Counted from the first letter of the stretch, positions 19,125-28,637 are shown. The stretch: 64,000 nt of DNA from Limnohabitans sp. Bal53 (GCF_003063355.1 NZ_NESH01000002.1:744001-808000); one strand, 5' to 3'. Numbers and translations: made by a program. Notes: generated by a model not told the origin, from the sequence alone.

Positions 19125-19180
19125 TTCTCCAAAAATATGAATGGGACTTTAACCCGAGTTCTCAAGCCCACCAAAGAGAT

Positions 19181-19219
19181 GGGGCTTGTCAGCCGAACCA
19201 CAAGTCCGGCACAAGCCCC
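19181..19219 (-). other. Inverted repeat between tig and clpP
   Basis: GGGGCTTGT (19181-19189) and ACAAGCCCC (19211-19219) form a perfect 9-bp stem with a structured 21-base middle. There is no T-run, so it may be an RNA processing or attenuation element rather than a simple terminator. Confidence 0.4.
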
Positions 19220-19244
19220 ATTCTCAAAGGAATCAAAAAACCGA

Positions 19245-20558
19245 TCAGGCCTGTTGACCCATCAGCTCTTCAAACGAGATGGCTTTTTCGACCACTTTGG
19301 CTTGGGCCAAAACGAAGTCGGACACGTTGCTCTCAATCACCACAGCCTCGACTTCGGCCATGCGCTGGTTGTCGCTGTTGTACCAACGCACCACGTCATC
19401 GGGACGCTCGTAGCTGGCGGCCAACTCTTGGATGTGGGCCTGGATCTGCTCGGCCTTGGCGTGCAAAGTGTTGCCACGCACAACTTCGGCCACCACCAGG
19501 CCCAAGCGCACGCGCTGCTCGGCTTGGGGGCGGAAGATGTCGTCAGGAATCGGGGCCTTGTCGGCGTCCTTGATGCCGCGCTGCTTGAGGTCGGCACGGG
19601 CACCTTCTTTCAGGCGCTCGATTTCGTTTTGCACGATCGACTGGGGCAGGTCCAACTCGGCCTTGGCGACCAAGGCGTCCATGGCGGCTTGTTTGTTGCG
19701 GGCCAGCAAGCGGAATTTCACTTCGCGCTCGAGGTTTTTACGGATGTCAGCGCGCAGGCCTTCAACGGTGGCGTCGGCGATGCCCAAGGACTTGGCCAGC
19801 GCTTCGTTGACTTCGGGCAGGTTCGCGGCTTCGATTTTCTTGACGGTGACCATGAAGTCAGCGGTTTTGCCCGCGACGTCTTGACCGTGGTAATCGGCCG
19901 GGAAAGCCAAGGGGAAGGTCTTGCTTTCGCCAGACTTCATGCCGCGCACGGCATCTTCAAACTCCTTGAGCATCTGGCCGTCGCCCAAGATGAACTGGAA
20001 ATCGTCGGCTTTGCCGCCGGAGAACACTTCACCGTCAATCTTGCCTTCAAAGTCGATGGTGGCGCGGTCGCCGTCTTGCGCAGCAGCGTCTTGTGCGCGC
20101 TGGGCAAAGGTGCGGCGCTGCTTGCGCAGGATGTCCACGGTCTTGTCGATGGCGGCGTCAGAGACTTCAGCAGTCAGTTTTTCGACCTCGGTGTCGGCCA
20201 AGTTGCCGAGCTTGACTTCAGGGTAGACCTCGAAAATGGCTTCGAAGTTCAGCTCGCCCTCGGGCGCGCCTTCTTTTTCAGAGATGCGGGGCTGACCGGC
20301 CACGCGCACTTGGGCTTCGTTGGCGGCCACGGCAAAAGCCTCGCCCACCTTGTCGTTCAGGACTTCGTACTGAACCGAGTAACCATAGCGCTGGGCGACC
20401 ACGTTCATGGGCACTTTGCCGGGACGGAAGCCGTCCATCTTGACCGTGCGGGCCATTTTCTTCAGGCGTGCGTCCACTTCGGACTGGATGGCCGTCACAG
20501 GCACAGTCAGGGTGATCTTGCGTTCCAGCTTTTCAAGGGTTTCAACAGTCACAGTCAT
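19245..20558 (-). CDS. tig: Trigger factor
   Basis: Ribosome-bound chaperone and prolyl isomerase. The 437-residue protein has an N-terminal ribosome-binding domain with the signature DGFRPGKVPMNVV at about 40-52 (GFRxGxxP loop), a central FKBP-like domain (GDRATIDFEGKIDGEVF, GMKSGESKTFPLAFP) and a long helical C-terminal domain. It is the first gene of the tig-clpP-clpX-lon block, 63 bp downstream of tRNA-Leu(UAG). Confidence 0.97.
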   Translation of the reverse strand: MTVTVETLEKLERKITLTVPVTAIQSEVDARLKKMARTVKMDGFRPGKVPMNVVAQRYGYSVQYEVLNDKVGEAFAVAANEAQVRVAGQPRISEKEGAPEGELNFEAIFEVYPEVKLGNLADTEVEKLTAEVSDAAIDKTVDILRKQRRTFAQRAQDAAAQDGDRATIDFEGKIDGEVFSGGKADDFQFILGDGQMLKEFEDAVRGMKSGESKTFPLAFPADYHGQDVAGKTADFMVTVKKIEAANLPEVNEALAKSLGIADATVEGLRADIRKNLEREVKFRLLARNKQAAMDALVAKAELDLPQSIVQNEIERLKEGARADLKQRGIKDADKAPIPDDIFRPQAEQRVRLGLVVAEVVRGNTLHAKAEQIQAHIQELAASYERPDDVVRWYNSDNQRMAEVEAVVIESNVSDFVLAQAKVVEKAISFEELMGQQA

Positions 20559-20621
20559 CGTCGTTCTCGGTTAATTGAATGTCTCTCAGGCCGCAGGGTT
20601 GCCCCTTGGCCACAAGTCGGT

Positions 20622-20708
20622 TGGTGCGCGGGGCGGGACTCGAACCCGCACAGTGTTGCCACCGTCAGGACCTAAACCTGGTGCGTCTACCAATTTCGCC
20701 ACCCGCGC
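20622..20708 (-). tRNA. tRNA-Leu (UAG anticodon)
   Basis: On the minus strand GCGCGGG acceptor, anticodon loop TTTAGGT reading TAG, class II variable arm, T-arm GGGTTCGAGTCCC and an encoded CCA. 87 bases. A tRNA-Leu directly before tig is a familiar arrangement. Confidence 0.95.
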
Positions 20709-20722
20709 AGGTCCAAACAAAA

Positions 20723-20749
20723 AGGGCGACAGGCCCGCCGAACGGCCCT
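20723..20749 (-). terminator. Probable terminator of the efflux operon
   Basis: On the minus strand AGGGC and GCCCT close a GC-rich stem followed by TTTTGTTTGG, 75-100 bp past the efflux pump stop and just before tRNA-Leu. The stem can fold in more than one way. Confidence 0.5.
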
Positions 20750-20825
20750 AAAGCCCCCCTGACGCACCTGACCGCCCGGTTGAAATCGGTCAACTTTCTA
20801 TTTTAGCCGGTTCAATTGGGTAATT

Positions 20826-23800
20826 TCAGGCACGGGCTTGATTTGGGCGCTCAATTCTGAACCAGGCTGCGTACATGGCCGGCAGCGCCAGCAGCGTCAA
20901 GGCCGTGGCCACAATCAGGCCGCCCATGATGGCCACCGCCATCGGCCCCCAAAAAATGCTGCGCGACAGCGGAATCATGGCCAGCACGGCCGCTGCTGCT
21001 GTCAAGACAATCGGCCGCAAACGCCGCACCGCCGACTCCACAATCGCCTGCCACGGGGCCATGCCTGCGGCCCGGTCTTGCTCAATTTGATCGATCAAGA
21101 TGACCGAGTTGCGCTGGATCATGCCCATCAGCGCAATCACGCCCAGCAGCGCCACAAACCCAAAGGGCCGGTCCAGCACGAGCAATGCCCCCGCCACACC
21201 GGCCATGCCCAGGGGGCCGGTCAAAAACACCAACATCGCGCGGCTGAAGCTTTGCAACTGCAGCATCAGCAGTGTGAAGGTGATGAACAGCATGACCGGC
21301 ACACCGGCCGCGATGGACGCCGAACCCTTGGCGCTTTCTTCCACCGCGCCCGCCACCTCAATGCGGTAACCGTTCAGACCCTGGCCTTGCCAAGTGGCCT
21401 CGGTCTTTTTCAAGTCCGGCAGCAACTGCGCAGTGACTGTGGCGCCTTGCAGGCCCTCGGCAATGTCGGCCTGCACGGTGATGGCAAACTGCCTTCCCTC
21501 GCGCCACATCACGCCCGGCTCCCACGCCAGCACTGGCGTGGCAATCTGAAGCAATGGAATGAAACGACCCGAAGCCGTGGGCACATAAGCCTGACCCAGG
21601 TCCGACAAGGCATCACGTTCGGCCAATGGCTGGCGCAGCACGATCTCGATCAGTTTGTCGCCTTCTTGGTACTGACCCACCGTACTGCCCGTCAGCAAGG
21701 TTCGCGAAGCCTGCGCGATGGACTGGCTGCTCACGCCCAGGGCGCGTGCTTTGGCTTGGTCCACTTCCAGTCGCACCGACTTGACCGATTCGTTCCAGTT
21801 GTCGTTCACGCCACGCGTGTTGGGGTTCTGGCGCATCTGGGCCTTGATCTCGTCGGCCTTGGTGCGCAGAACCTGGGGGTCCGGCCCCACCACCCGGAAT
21901 TGAACCGGGTAAGGCACTGGCGGACCATTGGGCAGCAATTTCACACGCCCGCGCACTTCAGGAAACTCCTGCGCCAGCATGACAGGCAACTTGGCCCGCA
22001 AGACTTCACGGGTTTTCAAGTCGGTCGGCTGGACGATCAGCTGCGACACGTTCGTCTGCGGAAAAACCTGATCCAGGGGCAGGTAAAAACGCGGCACACC
22101 CGAGCCTACCCAGGCGGTGACCGACTTGACGCCCTCTTCCTGGGCCAGGCGCTGCTCCACACGGCGCGTGATGTCCTCACTGGCCTTCACGGGCGAACCC
22201 TCAGGCAGCCACAAGTCCACCATGATTTCTGGACGGGAAGAATCTGGGAAGAACTGCTGCTGCACCTTGCCCATGCCCACCATGCCCAGCGCAAACAAAG
22301 TGATGGTGATGCCTATCGTCTTCCAGCGGTGCGTGACGCACCAGGTCACCCAAGCGCGAAAGTGACGGTAAAACGGTGTGTCATACATCTGCGGCGAATC
22401 GAGCTGTTCGGCCGCCACCGCATGCGCAGGGGGCTTGAGCAGCAAAGTGCCCAAGTAAGGCACAAAGTAAACGGAAGCCACCCAACTGACCAAAAGCGCG
22501 ACCACTGTGACCGCAAAAATCGCAAAGGTGTACTCACCCGTCATCGACTTGGCCATGCCAATCGGCAAGAAACCCGCCGCCGTGATCAAGGTACCCGTGA
22601 GCATGGGCATGGCCGTGAGCTCATAGGTGAAGGTGGCTGCACGCACTTTGTCGTAGCCCTCTTCCATTTTGCGCACCATCATCTCTACCGCGATGATGGC
22701 GTCGTCCACCAGCAAGCCCAAAGCGATGATGAGCGAGCCCAGCGAAATCTTGTGCAGGCCGATGCCCAAGTAATACATGGCCAAAAAGGTCACCGCCAGC
22801 ACCAGCGGAATCGTGATGCCCACCACCAAACCGGGGCGGATGTCCAGCGTCCAGCGACGCCAAAGCGGGTTGATGCCCGGCCGTTTGTGCAGACCCAACG
22901 CCAAAAAGCTCACCGCCAACACAATCACCACGGCCTCAATCAACACCTTGATGAACTCGTTCACGGAACTCGAGACCGCGCTGGGCTGGTCTTGCACCTG
23001 CATCAACGCCATGCCTGCAGGCAAACCGGTCTCTGCGGCGGCTATCACCGCACGCAAGGACTTGCCCAAGGCAATGATGTCGCCACCTTTGGCCATGGAC
23101 ACACCCAGACCAATCACCTCCTGGCCGTCGTGGCGCACTTTCACACTGGCCGGATCGGCATAGCCGCGGCTCACGGTGGCGATGTCGGACAGGCGAATTT
23201 GCGCGCCCGACGCGCCGCGAATCGGCAAAGCCCTCAAATCGTCCAGACTCTGGAACTGTCCGCCCACGCGCACCTGCACCACATCGGCGGGCGACTGGAT
23301 GCTGCCGGCCGACTCCACCGCGTTTTGCTGGTTCAACTGGGCCACAACCGAGGCCATGTCCAGGCCCATTTGCGAGAGCCGTTTTTGTGAAACCTCCACA
23401 AAAACCTTCTCGTCTTGCACGCCAAACAACTCCACTTTGGCCACATCGGGCACGCGCAACAACTGCTGGCGCAAGCTGTCGGCTTGCGCTTTGACTTCGG
23501 CCGAGCTAAAGCCCTGCCCGCCCAGCGCGTAGATCACGCCATACACATCACCAAACTCGTCGTTGAAAAACGGCCCTATCACCCCTGGCGGCAAGGTGCC
23601 GCGCATGTCACCGATTTTTTTGCGCACGGTGTACCAAATGTTCGGCACGTCTGCCGGGTCCGAGTTGTCCTTGATCTGAAAAATGATCTGCGCCTCACCC
23701 GGCTTGGAATAGCTGCGGATCTTGTCGGCAAACGGCACCTCTTGCAGCGTGCGCTCGATCTTGTCGGTCACTTGCTGGGCCACTTGCTCGGCCGTGGCTC

Positions 23801-23981
23801 CTGGCCAATAGGCCCGCACCACCATGGCGCGGAAGGTGAAGGGCGGGTCTTCGTCCTGCCCCAGCTGAAAGTAAGACGCCATGCCCAGCACCATCAGCAC
23901 CACCATCAGGTAGCGCGTCAGGGCCGGGTGCTCGAGCGCCCAGCGGGAGAGGTTGAATCGGGTGTTGTCGGTACTTCGCAT
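20826..23981 (-). CDS. RND efflux pump inner-membrane subunit
   Basis: A 1051-residue proton-driven RND transporter of the AcrB/HAE1 type. It has the twelve-helix plan with two large periplasmic loops: helix 1 near residues 20-40, a helix block near 335-540, a second near 870-1045. Charged residues in the central helices are present (GLLVDDAIIAVEMMVRKMEEGY, with the paired Asp). The second-half helices include LLGVIALMGMIQRNSVILIDQIEQD. It most resembles pumps for drugs or organic compounds rather than metal pumps, since the HME signature is absent. The adaptor is encoded 4 bp upstream; no outer-membrane channel is in the window. Confidence 0.93.
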   Translation of the reverse strand: MRSTDNTRFNLSRWALEHPALTRYLMVVLMVLGMASYFQLGQDEDPPFTFRAMVVRAYWPGATAEQVAQQVTDKIERTLQEVPFADKIRSYSKPGEAQIIFQIKDNSDPADVPNIWYTVRKKIGDMRGTLPPGVIGPFFNDEFGDVYGVIYALGGQGFSSAEVKAQADSLRQQLLRVPDVAKVELFGVQDEKVFVEVSQKRLSQMGLDMASVVAQLNQQNAVESAGSIQSPADVVQVRVGGQFQSLDDLRALPIRGASGAQIRLSDIATVSRGYADPASVKVRHDGQEVIGLGVSMAKGGDIIALGKSLRAVIAAAETGLPAGMALMQVQDQPSAVSSSVNEFIKVLIEAVVIVLAVSFLALGLHKRPGINPLWRRWTLDIRPGLVVGITIPLVLAVTFLAMYYLGIGLHKISLGSLIIALGLLVDDAIIAVEMMVRKMEEGYDKVRAATFTYELTAMPMLTGTLITAAGFLPIGMAKSMTGEYTFAIFAVTVVALLVSWVASVYFVPYLGTLLLKPPAHAVAAEQLDSPQMYDTPFYRHFRAWVTWCVTHRWKTIGITITLFALGMVGMGKVQQQFFPDSSRPEIMVDLWLPEGSPVKASEDITRRVEQRLAQEEGVKSVTAWVGSGVPRFYLPLDQVFPQTNVSQLIVQPTDLKTREVLRAKLPVMLAQEFPEVRGRVKLLPNGPPVPYPVQFRVVGPDPQVLRTKADEIKAQMRQNPNTRGVNDNWNESVKSVRLEVDQAKARALGVSSQSIAQASRTLLTGSTVGQYQEGDKLIEIVLRQPLAERDALSDLGQAYVPTASGRFIPLLQIATPVLAWEPGVMWREGRQFAITVQADIAEGLQGATVTAQLLPDLKKTEATWQGQGLNGYRIEVAGAVEESAKGSASIAAGVPVMLFITFTLLMLQLQSFSRAMLVFLTGPLGMAGVAGALLVLDRPFGFVALLGVIALMGMIQRNSVILIDQIEQDRAAGMAPWQAIVESAVRRLRPIVLTAAAAVLAMIPLSRSIFWGPMAVAIMGGLIVATALTLLALPAMYAAWFRIERPNQARA

Positions 23982-23985
23982 GCGA

Positions 23986-25143
23986 TCACCGTGGGGCAGA
24001 AGCCGAAGAAGCCGGCACAGGCGCTGAAGCGGATGCTGGCGCAGCGCCGTACACCGTCACTTTCTGACCGGGCGACAACACATGGACCCCGGCGCTGACC
24101 ACTTTTTGTCCGGGCTTGAGACCGGAGGTGACCACCACCTCGTTGCCATCGACCGGGCCCAACTCGACCGCTTGGCTGTTGACCGTCATGGTGGCTTCGT
24201 CCAGCACCCAAACTGCTGTGCCCTGCCCCTCTTGGCGCAAAGCGCTGGTTGGCAATTTGATGACCGAGGCCACCGCACCAGACAAGCCGGGTGCGCGCAC
24301 ATTCATAGTGGCCCCCAAAGGCAAGGCGCCACCCACGGTAGGGGCCAGCGCCAGCTTGACCGCATAAGTGCGCGTGACCGGATCGGCACTGGCCGCCATT
24401 TCGCGCACCGTGCCCTGCACCATCTGTCCGGTGCTCAGCACCGTGGCCTGCATGCTCTGACCCACCCGGATCGCCATGATGGCCGACTCGGACACGGCAA
24501 ACACCGCGTCACGCGGGCCGTCGTGGGCCAGCCGCACCACAGGCTGCCCTGCCGACACGACCTGCCCCACTTCGGCCTCCACAGCGGTGATCACGCCCGC
24601 ATGGCTGGCTGTTAAACGGGCATAGCCCGCCTGGTTGCCCTGCGCCTGGGCCTGCGCTTTGGCTTGGTTCAGGGCCGCATCGGCCGCCTTGAGACTGGCC
24701 TCGCGCCGCTCCAACTCGGCACCGCTGATGAAGTTTTGTGCCTTCAGCGCCTCAAAACGCTTGAATTCAGCCGCCGCCAGATCGCGTTGACTTTGAGCGG
24801 CACTCACCTGGGCCTGGGCGGCTTGCGCGGCCAACTGAAAGTCTTGCGCATCCACCAGCGCCAGCAACTGGCCAGCGGCGACGCGTTGACCCGCCTCGGC
24901 AGGCCGTTGCACCAGCTTGCCCCCCACCCGAAAGCCCAAGCGCGACTCCACCCGCGCGCGCACCTCGGCGGAGTACTCGCCGCCCAGGTTCAGATCACTG
25001 CCCGCCACTGTGAGCAACTTGACCGCGCGCAAGGGCTCTTGGGGTGCTTCGGCCTTAGAACATGCCACCAAAGTAGTCACCAAAGCGCCAAGCGCGCACA
25101 AACAAAAAACCCGCCGAGCGGCGAGTGGCATCAAAGAGGGCAT
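23986..25143 (-). CDS. RND efflux periplasmic adaptor lipoprotein
   Basis: A 385-residue membrane-fusion protein. The start at 25143 gives a lipoprotein signal peptide with lipobox LVAC (MPSLMPLAARRVFCLC...TLVACSK). After it come the lipoyl halves (RVGGKLVQRPAEAGQRVAAGQLLALVD and the later HAGVITAVEAEVGQVVSAGQPVVRL) around a long Ala/Gln-rich coiled-coil hairpin (about 100-165), then beta-barrel and membrane-proximal domains. It connects the pump to an outer-membrane channel. A possible TetR-type operator lies 24-37 bp upstream of its ATG. Confidence 0.92.
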   Translation of the reverse strand: MPSLMPLAARRVFCLCALGALVTTLVACSKAEAPQEPLRAVKLLTVAGSDLNLGGEYSAEVRARVESRLGFRVGGKLVQRPAEAGQRVAAGQLLALVDAQDFQLAAQAAQAQVSAAQSQRDLAAAEFKRFEALKAQNFISGAELERREASLKAADAALNQAKAQAQAQGNQAGYARLTASHAGVITAVEAEVGQVVSAGQPVVRLAHDGPRDAVFAVSESAIMAIRVGQSMQATVLSTGQMVQGTVREMAASADPVTRTYAVKLALAPTVGGALPLGATMNVRAPGLSGAVASVIKLPTSALRQEGQGTAVWVLDEATMTVNSQAVELGPVDGNEVVVTSGLKPGQKVVSAGVHVLSPGQKVTVYGAAPASASAPVPASSASAPR

Positions 25144-25166
25144 GGGAAATCCAGAAAATAATAATG

Positions 25167-25180
25167 ACTGACTGGTTAGT
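25167..25180 (-). promoter_or_regulatory. Possible TetR-family operator upstream of RND operon
   Basis: ACTGACTGGTTAGT is a near-perfect 14-bp palindrome (one mismatch between half-sites). It lies in the short gap between the adaptor gene and the divergent squalene-synthase-like gene. Such ACT(A/G)AC-centred repeats are typical TetR-family binding sites at RND operons. No regulator gene is adjacent. Confidence 0.5.
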
Positions 25181-25228
25181 AATCTATTCAAAGCCCCCCC
25201 ATCTGTCAAGCGACAATAGGGATTGACC

Positions 25229-26305
25229 ATGATCACACCCCCCCCATTTCAGCCAACCCCACCGAGCCCGGGCATGAGTGCGGCCCAGCGTCGGCTGCTG
25301 CGCCATGTGTCACGCTCGTTCGATCTGTCCATCCGCCTGTTGCCCAAAGCCTTGCAGGCCCCGGTGGCCATCGGCTACCTGCTGGCCCGCGCCACCGACA
25401 CCGTGGCCGACACCACCGCCCTGCCCCTGGACCAACGCCAGGTGTTGCTGGACCGCATGACGCAGGCGATCGCCGCCCGGAGCACCTCGGCCTCAGAAGA
25501 CCCAGAACTCCAGCGCCTGACTCAGGCATTTGCCACGCAACAAACCGACCCGCACGAACGCGCCCTGATGCAGGCCCTGCCCCAATGCCTGCCGCTTTTG
25601 CACACCCTGCACCCCGCCGACCTGTCCAGCGTGCGCCAGGTGCTGGGCCACATCACCCGGGGCCAACACTTGGACATGGCCCGCTTTGGCCCAGGCCTGC
25701 ACGCTTTGCAAACCGAAGCCGAACTGGCCGACTACACCTGGCTGGTGGCCGGTTGTGTGGGCGAGTTCTGGACAGAGCTGTGCGGCCGCCACCTGCCCGG
25801 CTACAGCCTGCTGCCGCAAGCCGAGATGATGCGCATTGGTCGGCAGTACGGCATGGGCCTGCAGCGCCTGAACATCATCCGCGACGCGGGGGCAGACCTG
25901 GCTGGCGGTCGTTGTTATTGGCCTGTGGACACCCTGACGCACGCGAGCCTGACCCCGGCCAAGCTGGCGCAAGCGGCTCAAACCCCCAATACAGACACCC
26001 TGCTCGCCTTGTCCCCGCTGTACAGCCAGTGGCTGGACCACACCCATGCGCAACTGGCCGATGGCATGCGCTACGCCCTGGCCCTCAAGCCCCTGCGCTT
26101 GCGGCTGGCCAGCGCCCTGCCGGCATTGATTGGTGCGCGCACCGTGGCGCTACTGCGCCAAGCCGGGCCTGCGGCCCTGAACCAGCGCGTCAAAATGCCG
26201 CGCCACGAAGTGCGCGCCCTGCTGTGGCGCATCGCCTTGGGACTGGGGTCTGCGGCCGTTTTGCAAAAAGAATTTCGCAAACTGTCTGGCGAGCCCCTGC
26301 CGTGA
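25229..26305 (+). CDS. Squalene/phytoene synthase family protein (HpnC position)
   Basis: A 358-residue prenyl-diphosphate condensing enzyme. Two aspartate-rich motifs are visible: DTVAD at 57-61 and DAGAD near 217-221 in NIIRDAGADLAGGRCYWP, with SRSFDLSIRLLP before the first. It is longer than typical HpnC (about 280) and resembles eukaryotic-type squalene synthase in its SRSF start and VAGCVGEFW helix. ATG at 25229 with AGGGA upstream is preferred to a TTG at 25223. A second family member follows 31 bp downstream, suggesting squalene or hydroxysqualene synthesis. Confidence 0.85.
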   Translation: MITPPPFQPTPPSPGMSAAQRRLLRHVSRSFDLSIRLLPKALQAPVAIGYLLARATDTVADTTALPLDQRQVLLDRMTQAIAARSTSASEDPELQRLTQAFATQQTDPHERALMQALPQCLPLLHTLHPADLSSVRQVLGHITRGQHLDMARFGPGLHALQTEAELADYTWLVAGCVGEFWTELCGRHLPGYSLLPQAEMMRIGRQYGMGLQRLNIIRDAGADLAGGRCYWPVDTLTHASLTPAKLAQAAQTPNTDTLLALSPLYSQWLDHTHAQLADGMRYALALKPLRLRLASALPALIGARTVALLRQAGPAALNQRVKMPRHEVRALLWRIALGLGSAAVLQKEFRKLSGEPLP

Positions 26306-26336
26306 TCTGGCGCTTTGAATGCGAGAATCCCAGCCC

Positions 26337-27176
26337 ATGAGCCCGCAAGACTACGTCCAGCAAAAAGCCGCCGCCTCGGGCAGCAGTTTCTATTACGCCT
26401 TTTTGTTTTTGCCCCCTGAGCGGCGTGCGGCCATCACCGCCTTTTATGCCTTTTGCCGCGAAGTGGACGACGTGGTCGACGAAATCAAAGACCCCGGTGT
26501 GGCCGCGACCAAACTCGCCTGGTGGCAAAAAGAAGTGATGCAAGCCTACGCAGGCCAGCCCAGCCACCCCGTCATGCACGCCCTCATGCCCTTGGCCCCC
26601 ACTTTCGGCATCGAAAGCCGCCACCTCATGGCCGTGATCGAAGGCTGCCAGATGGACTTGAACCAGACACGGTATCTGGACTTTGCAGGCCTGACGAAAT
26701 ACTGCCACCTGGTGGCCGGCGTGGTGGGCGAAGTCGCCGCCCGCATCTTTGGCCAGACCGACGAGGCCACTACTGCCTATGCGCACAAGCTGGGCCTGGC
26801 CTTTCAAATGACCAACATCATCCGCGACGTGGGCGAAGACGCCATGCGCGGGCGCATCTATTTGCCGCTGGACGAGCAGCAACGCTTTGGCGTCAAAGCC
26901 AATGAGCTGATCCAGCGCGACTATTCAGACCGCTTCACCGCACTGATGAAATTCCAGACCGAGCGCGCCCACGCGCTGTACGACGAAGCGCTGGACCTGC
27001 TGCCCGCCGCCGACCGCCGCGCCCAAAAACCCGGCCTCATGATGGCCAGCATCTACCGCACCTTGCTGCGCGAAATCGAAGCCTCGGGCTTTGAGGTGCT
27101 GCACCAGCGCATCGCCCTCACGCCGCTGCGCAAGTTGTGGTTGGCGTGGAAGATGCAGGCGCTGGGGCGGTTCTGA
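26337..27176 (+). CDS. hpnD: Presqualene diphosphate synthase HpnD-like
   Basis: A 279-residue squalene/phytoene synthase family enzyme. The run FYAFCREVDDVVDEI at 36-50 carries the first Asp-rich motif, and MTNIIRDVGEDAMRGRIYLP the second. This pattern and length match HpnD, which makes presqualene diphosphate from two farnesyl diphosphates in the HpnCDE route. ATG at 26337 is chosen for length. The third enzyme, the flavin oxidoreductase HpnE, is not next to it; a GST gene converges instead. Confidence 0.88.
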   Translation: MSPQDYVQQKAAASGSSFYYAFLFLPPERRAAITAFYAFCREVDDVVDEIKDPGVAATKLAWWQKEVMQAYAGQPSHPVMHALMPLAPTFGIESRHLMAVIEGCQMDLNQTRYLDFAGLTKYCHLVAGVVGEVAARIFGQTDEATTAYAHKLGLAFQMTNIIRDVGEDAMRGRIYLPLDEQQRFGVKANELIQRDYSDRFTALMKFQTERAHALYDEALDLLPAADRRAQKPGLMMASIYRTLLREIEASGFEVLHQRIALTPLRKLWLAWKMQALGRF

Positions 27177-27200
27177 ACCTCCAGCCAGCAGGCTCTGGGC

Positions 27201-27851
27201 TTAAGGCAGCGCCCGCACTTGCTTTTGCCCCTCGCGCGCCATGCAGGCCTGCAACCAGGCGGACACCGCCGGGTATTGCGCCAGCAAACCCGGGGCCGGG
27301 CGAATCCAGTTGGCCACGCTGGCCACACACACATCGGCCACGGTGAAACGATCGGCCGCCAAATGCGCCTGGCCTTGGACGTGCTGGGCTTGCAGATGCG
27401 CCTCCAGCACGGCCAGTGGCACTTTCAAGCGGTTTTCGGCTTGCTCGGCCAGCTCGGGCTTGCGCTGGTCGGCGGGCATGGCCATGCGGTGCATGAGCAC
27501 CGTGAGCGCGTCTTTTTCAAGCTCGGTCACCGTCCAGAAGCTCCAGCGCAGGGCTTCGGCTTCTTCGCGGGGCGAGGCGGGGGTGATCGACTGGCCATCG
27601 GCATGGCCGTGCACGCGCGCAATGTAGAGCGCGCAGGCCATGCTTTCCCACACGGTAACCGTGCCTTCGGGCCGATCGTCCACCACCACCGGAACATGGC
27701 CATTGGGGTTGAGCGCCAAAAACTCGGGCGTACGTGTCGCGCCTGCTTTGTAGTTCATGTCGATGTGCTCAAAGGGCACGCCCAATTCGAGTGCGGCCCA
27801 CAAGGGTCGCGCGGCGCGGGATGCGCTGATGCCGTAAATTTTCAAAGTCAT
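27201..27851 (-). CDS. Glutathione S-transferase family protein
   Basis: A 216-residue GST. Thioredoxin-like domain: KIYGISASRAARPLWAALELGVPFE, cis-Pro NPNGHVPVVVD and VWESMACALYIA. C-terminal helical domain with FTVADVCVASVANW. The serine in SASRAARPLW is a possible catalytic residue. ATG at 27851 has GAGG eight bases upstream, preferred over GTG at 27860. Substrate unknown. Confidence 0.88.
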   Translation of the reverse strand: MTLKIYGISASRAARPLWAALELGVPFEHIDMNYKAGATRTPEFLALNPNGHVPVVVDDRPEGTVTVWESMACALYIARVHGHADGQSITPASPREEAEALRWSFWTVTELEKDALTVLMHRMAMPADQRKPELAEQAENRLKVPLAVLEAHLQAQHVQGQAHLAADRFTVADVCVASVANWIRPAPGLLAQYPAVSAWLQACMAREGQKQVRALP

Positions 27852-27910
27852 GGGGGTCACCTCAAGTGTCGATTCACGAAAAGAGTGTTTTCAGACCGTG
27901 AAGGCCTGTC

Positions 27911-28618
27911 CTAACGCTGGTAATCAGGCCAGCTGGCGCACAGCGCGTGCAAGTCCCTCACCTCTAAGTGGGGACGCATGTCGCCATGGGTCCAGTCGTG
28001 GCCTTCGCGGTTGAGCCAAGCCACTTGCATGCCAGCGGCCAGTGCGCCCACGCAGTCGGCGTGCGCGTCGTCGCCAATGTGCAGCACCTCATGCGGCTGC
28101 ACACCCGCCGCTGCGGCGCCCGCCTCAAAAATGCGCAAGTCCGGCTTGGCCACGCCCAGCGACTGGGCACTCACGCTGGCGTGAAAGTGCTGGCCAATGC
28201 CCACGCGGTGCACGTCGGCGTTGCCGTTGGACAGCGCCACCACCGGCATGCGCTGGCTCCAAAATGCCAGCGCAGGCAGCGCATCGTCAAACAAATCGAC
28301 CCGTTGGCGCTCGGCAAAAAACACCTCAAAAGCCGCCTCGGCCAGGTGCACGGGCTCCCCGGCTTGATGCAGCAAGGCGCGGATCGATTCCCGGCGCAAA
28401 AACGACAAATCATGCGCCCGGTCGGCGTGGCGGGCGTTGATCTCGGCGCGGATGGCTTTTTTGAGCTCGGCGTCGGCCGACAGCGCGGCGGCGCCGGGGG
28501 CGTGGGTGTTCAGCCAAGTCTGTAAAACCACCTCGGCCCGGCCAATCGTGGGCCAAACGGGCCACAATGTGTCGTCCAGATCGAGGGTAATGGCTTTGAT
28601 TCGGGAAATGTCAATCAT
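27911..28618 (-). CDS. HAD-superfamily hydrolase
   Basis: A 235-residue HAD subfamily I phosphatase. Motif I LDLDDTLWPVWP near 12-23 carries the nucleophile Asp, motif II is VVALSNGN, motif III is GVAKPDLRIF and motif IV HIGDDAHADCVGAL. The long helical cap lies between motifs I and II. Substrate unknown. The start is uncertain: ATG 28618 or 28639, neither with a good ribosome binding site. It is divergent from hemH. Confidence 0.9.
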   Translation of the reverse strand: MIDISRIKAITLDLDDTLWPVWPTIGRAEVVLQTWLNTHAPGAAALSADAELKKAIRAEINARHADRAHDLSFLRRESIRALLHQAGEPVHLAEAAFEVFFAERQRVDLFDDALPALAFWSQRMPVVALSNGNADVHRVGIGQHFHASVSAQSLGVAKPDLRIFEAGAAAAGVQPHEVLHIGDDAHADCVGALAAGMQVAWLNREGHDWTHGDMRPHLEVRDLHALCASWPDYQR

Positions 28619-28637
28619 GGTGGTGGGAGAATACCGC

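Noticed and set aside
20838..23390. An 850-codon open frame antisense to the RND pump.
   Set aside because: His/Arg/Gln-rich composition, no recognisable domain, and the pump is clearly coding.
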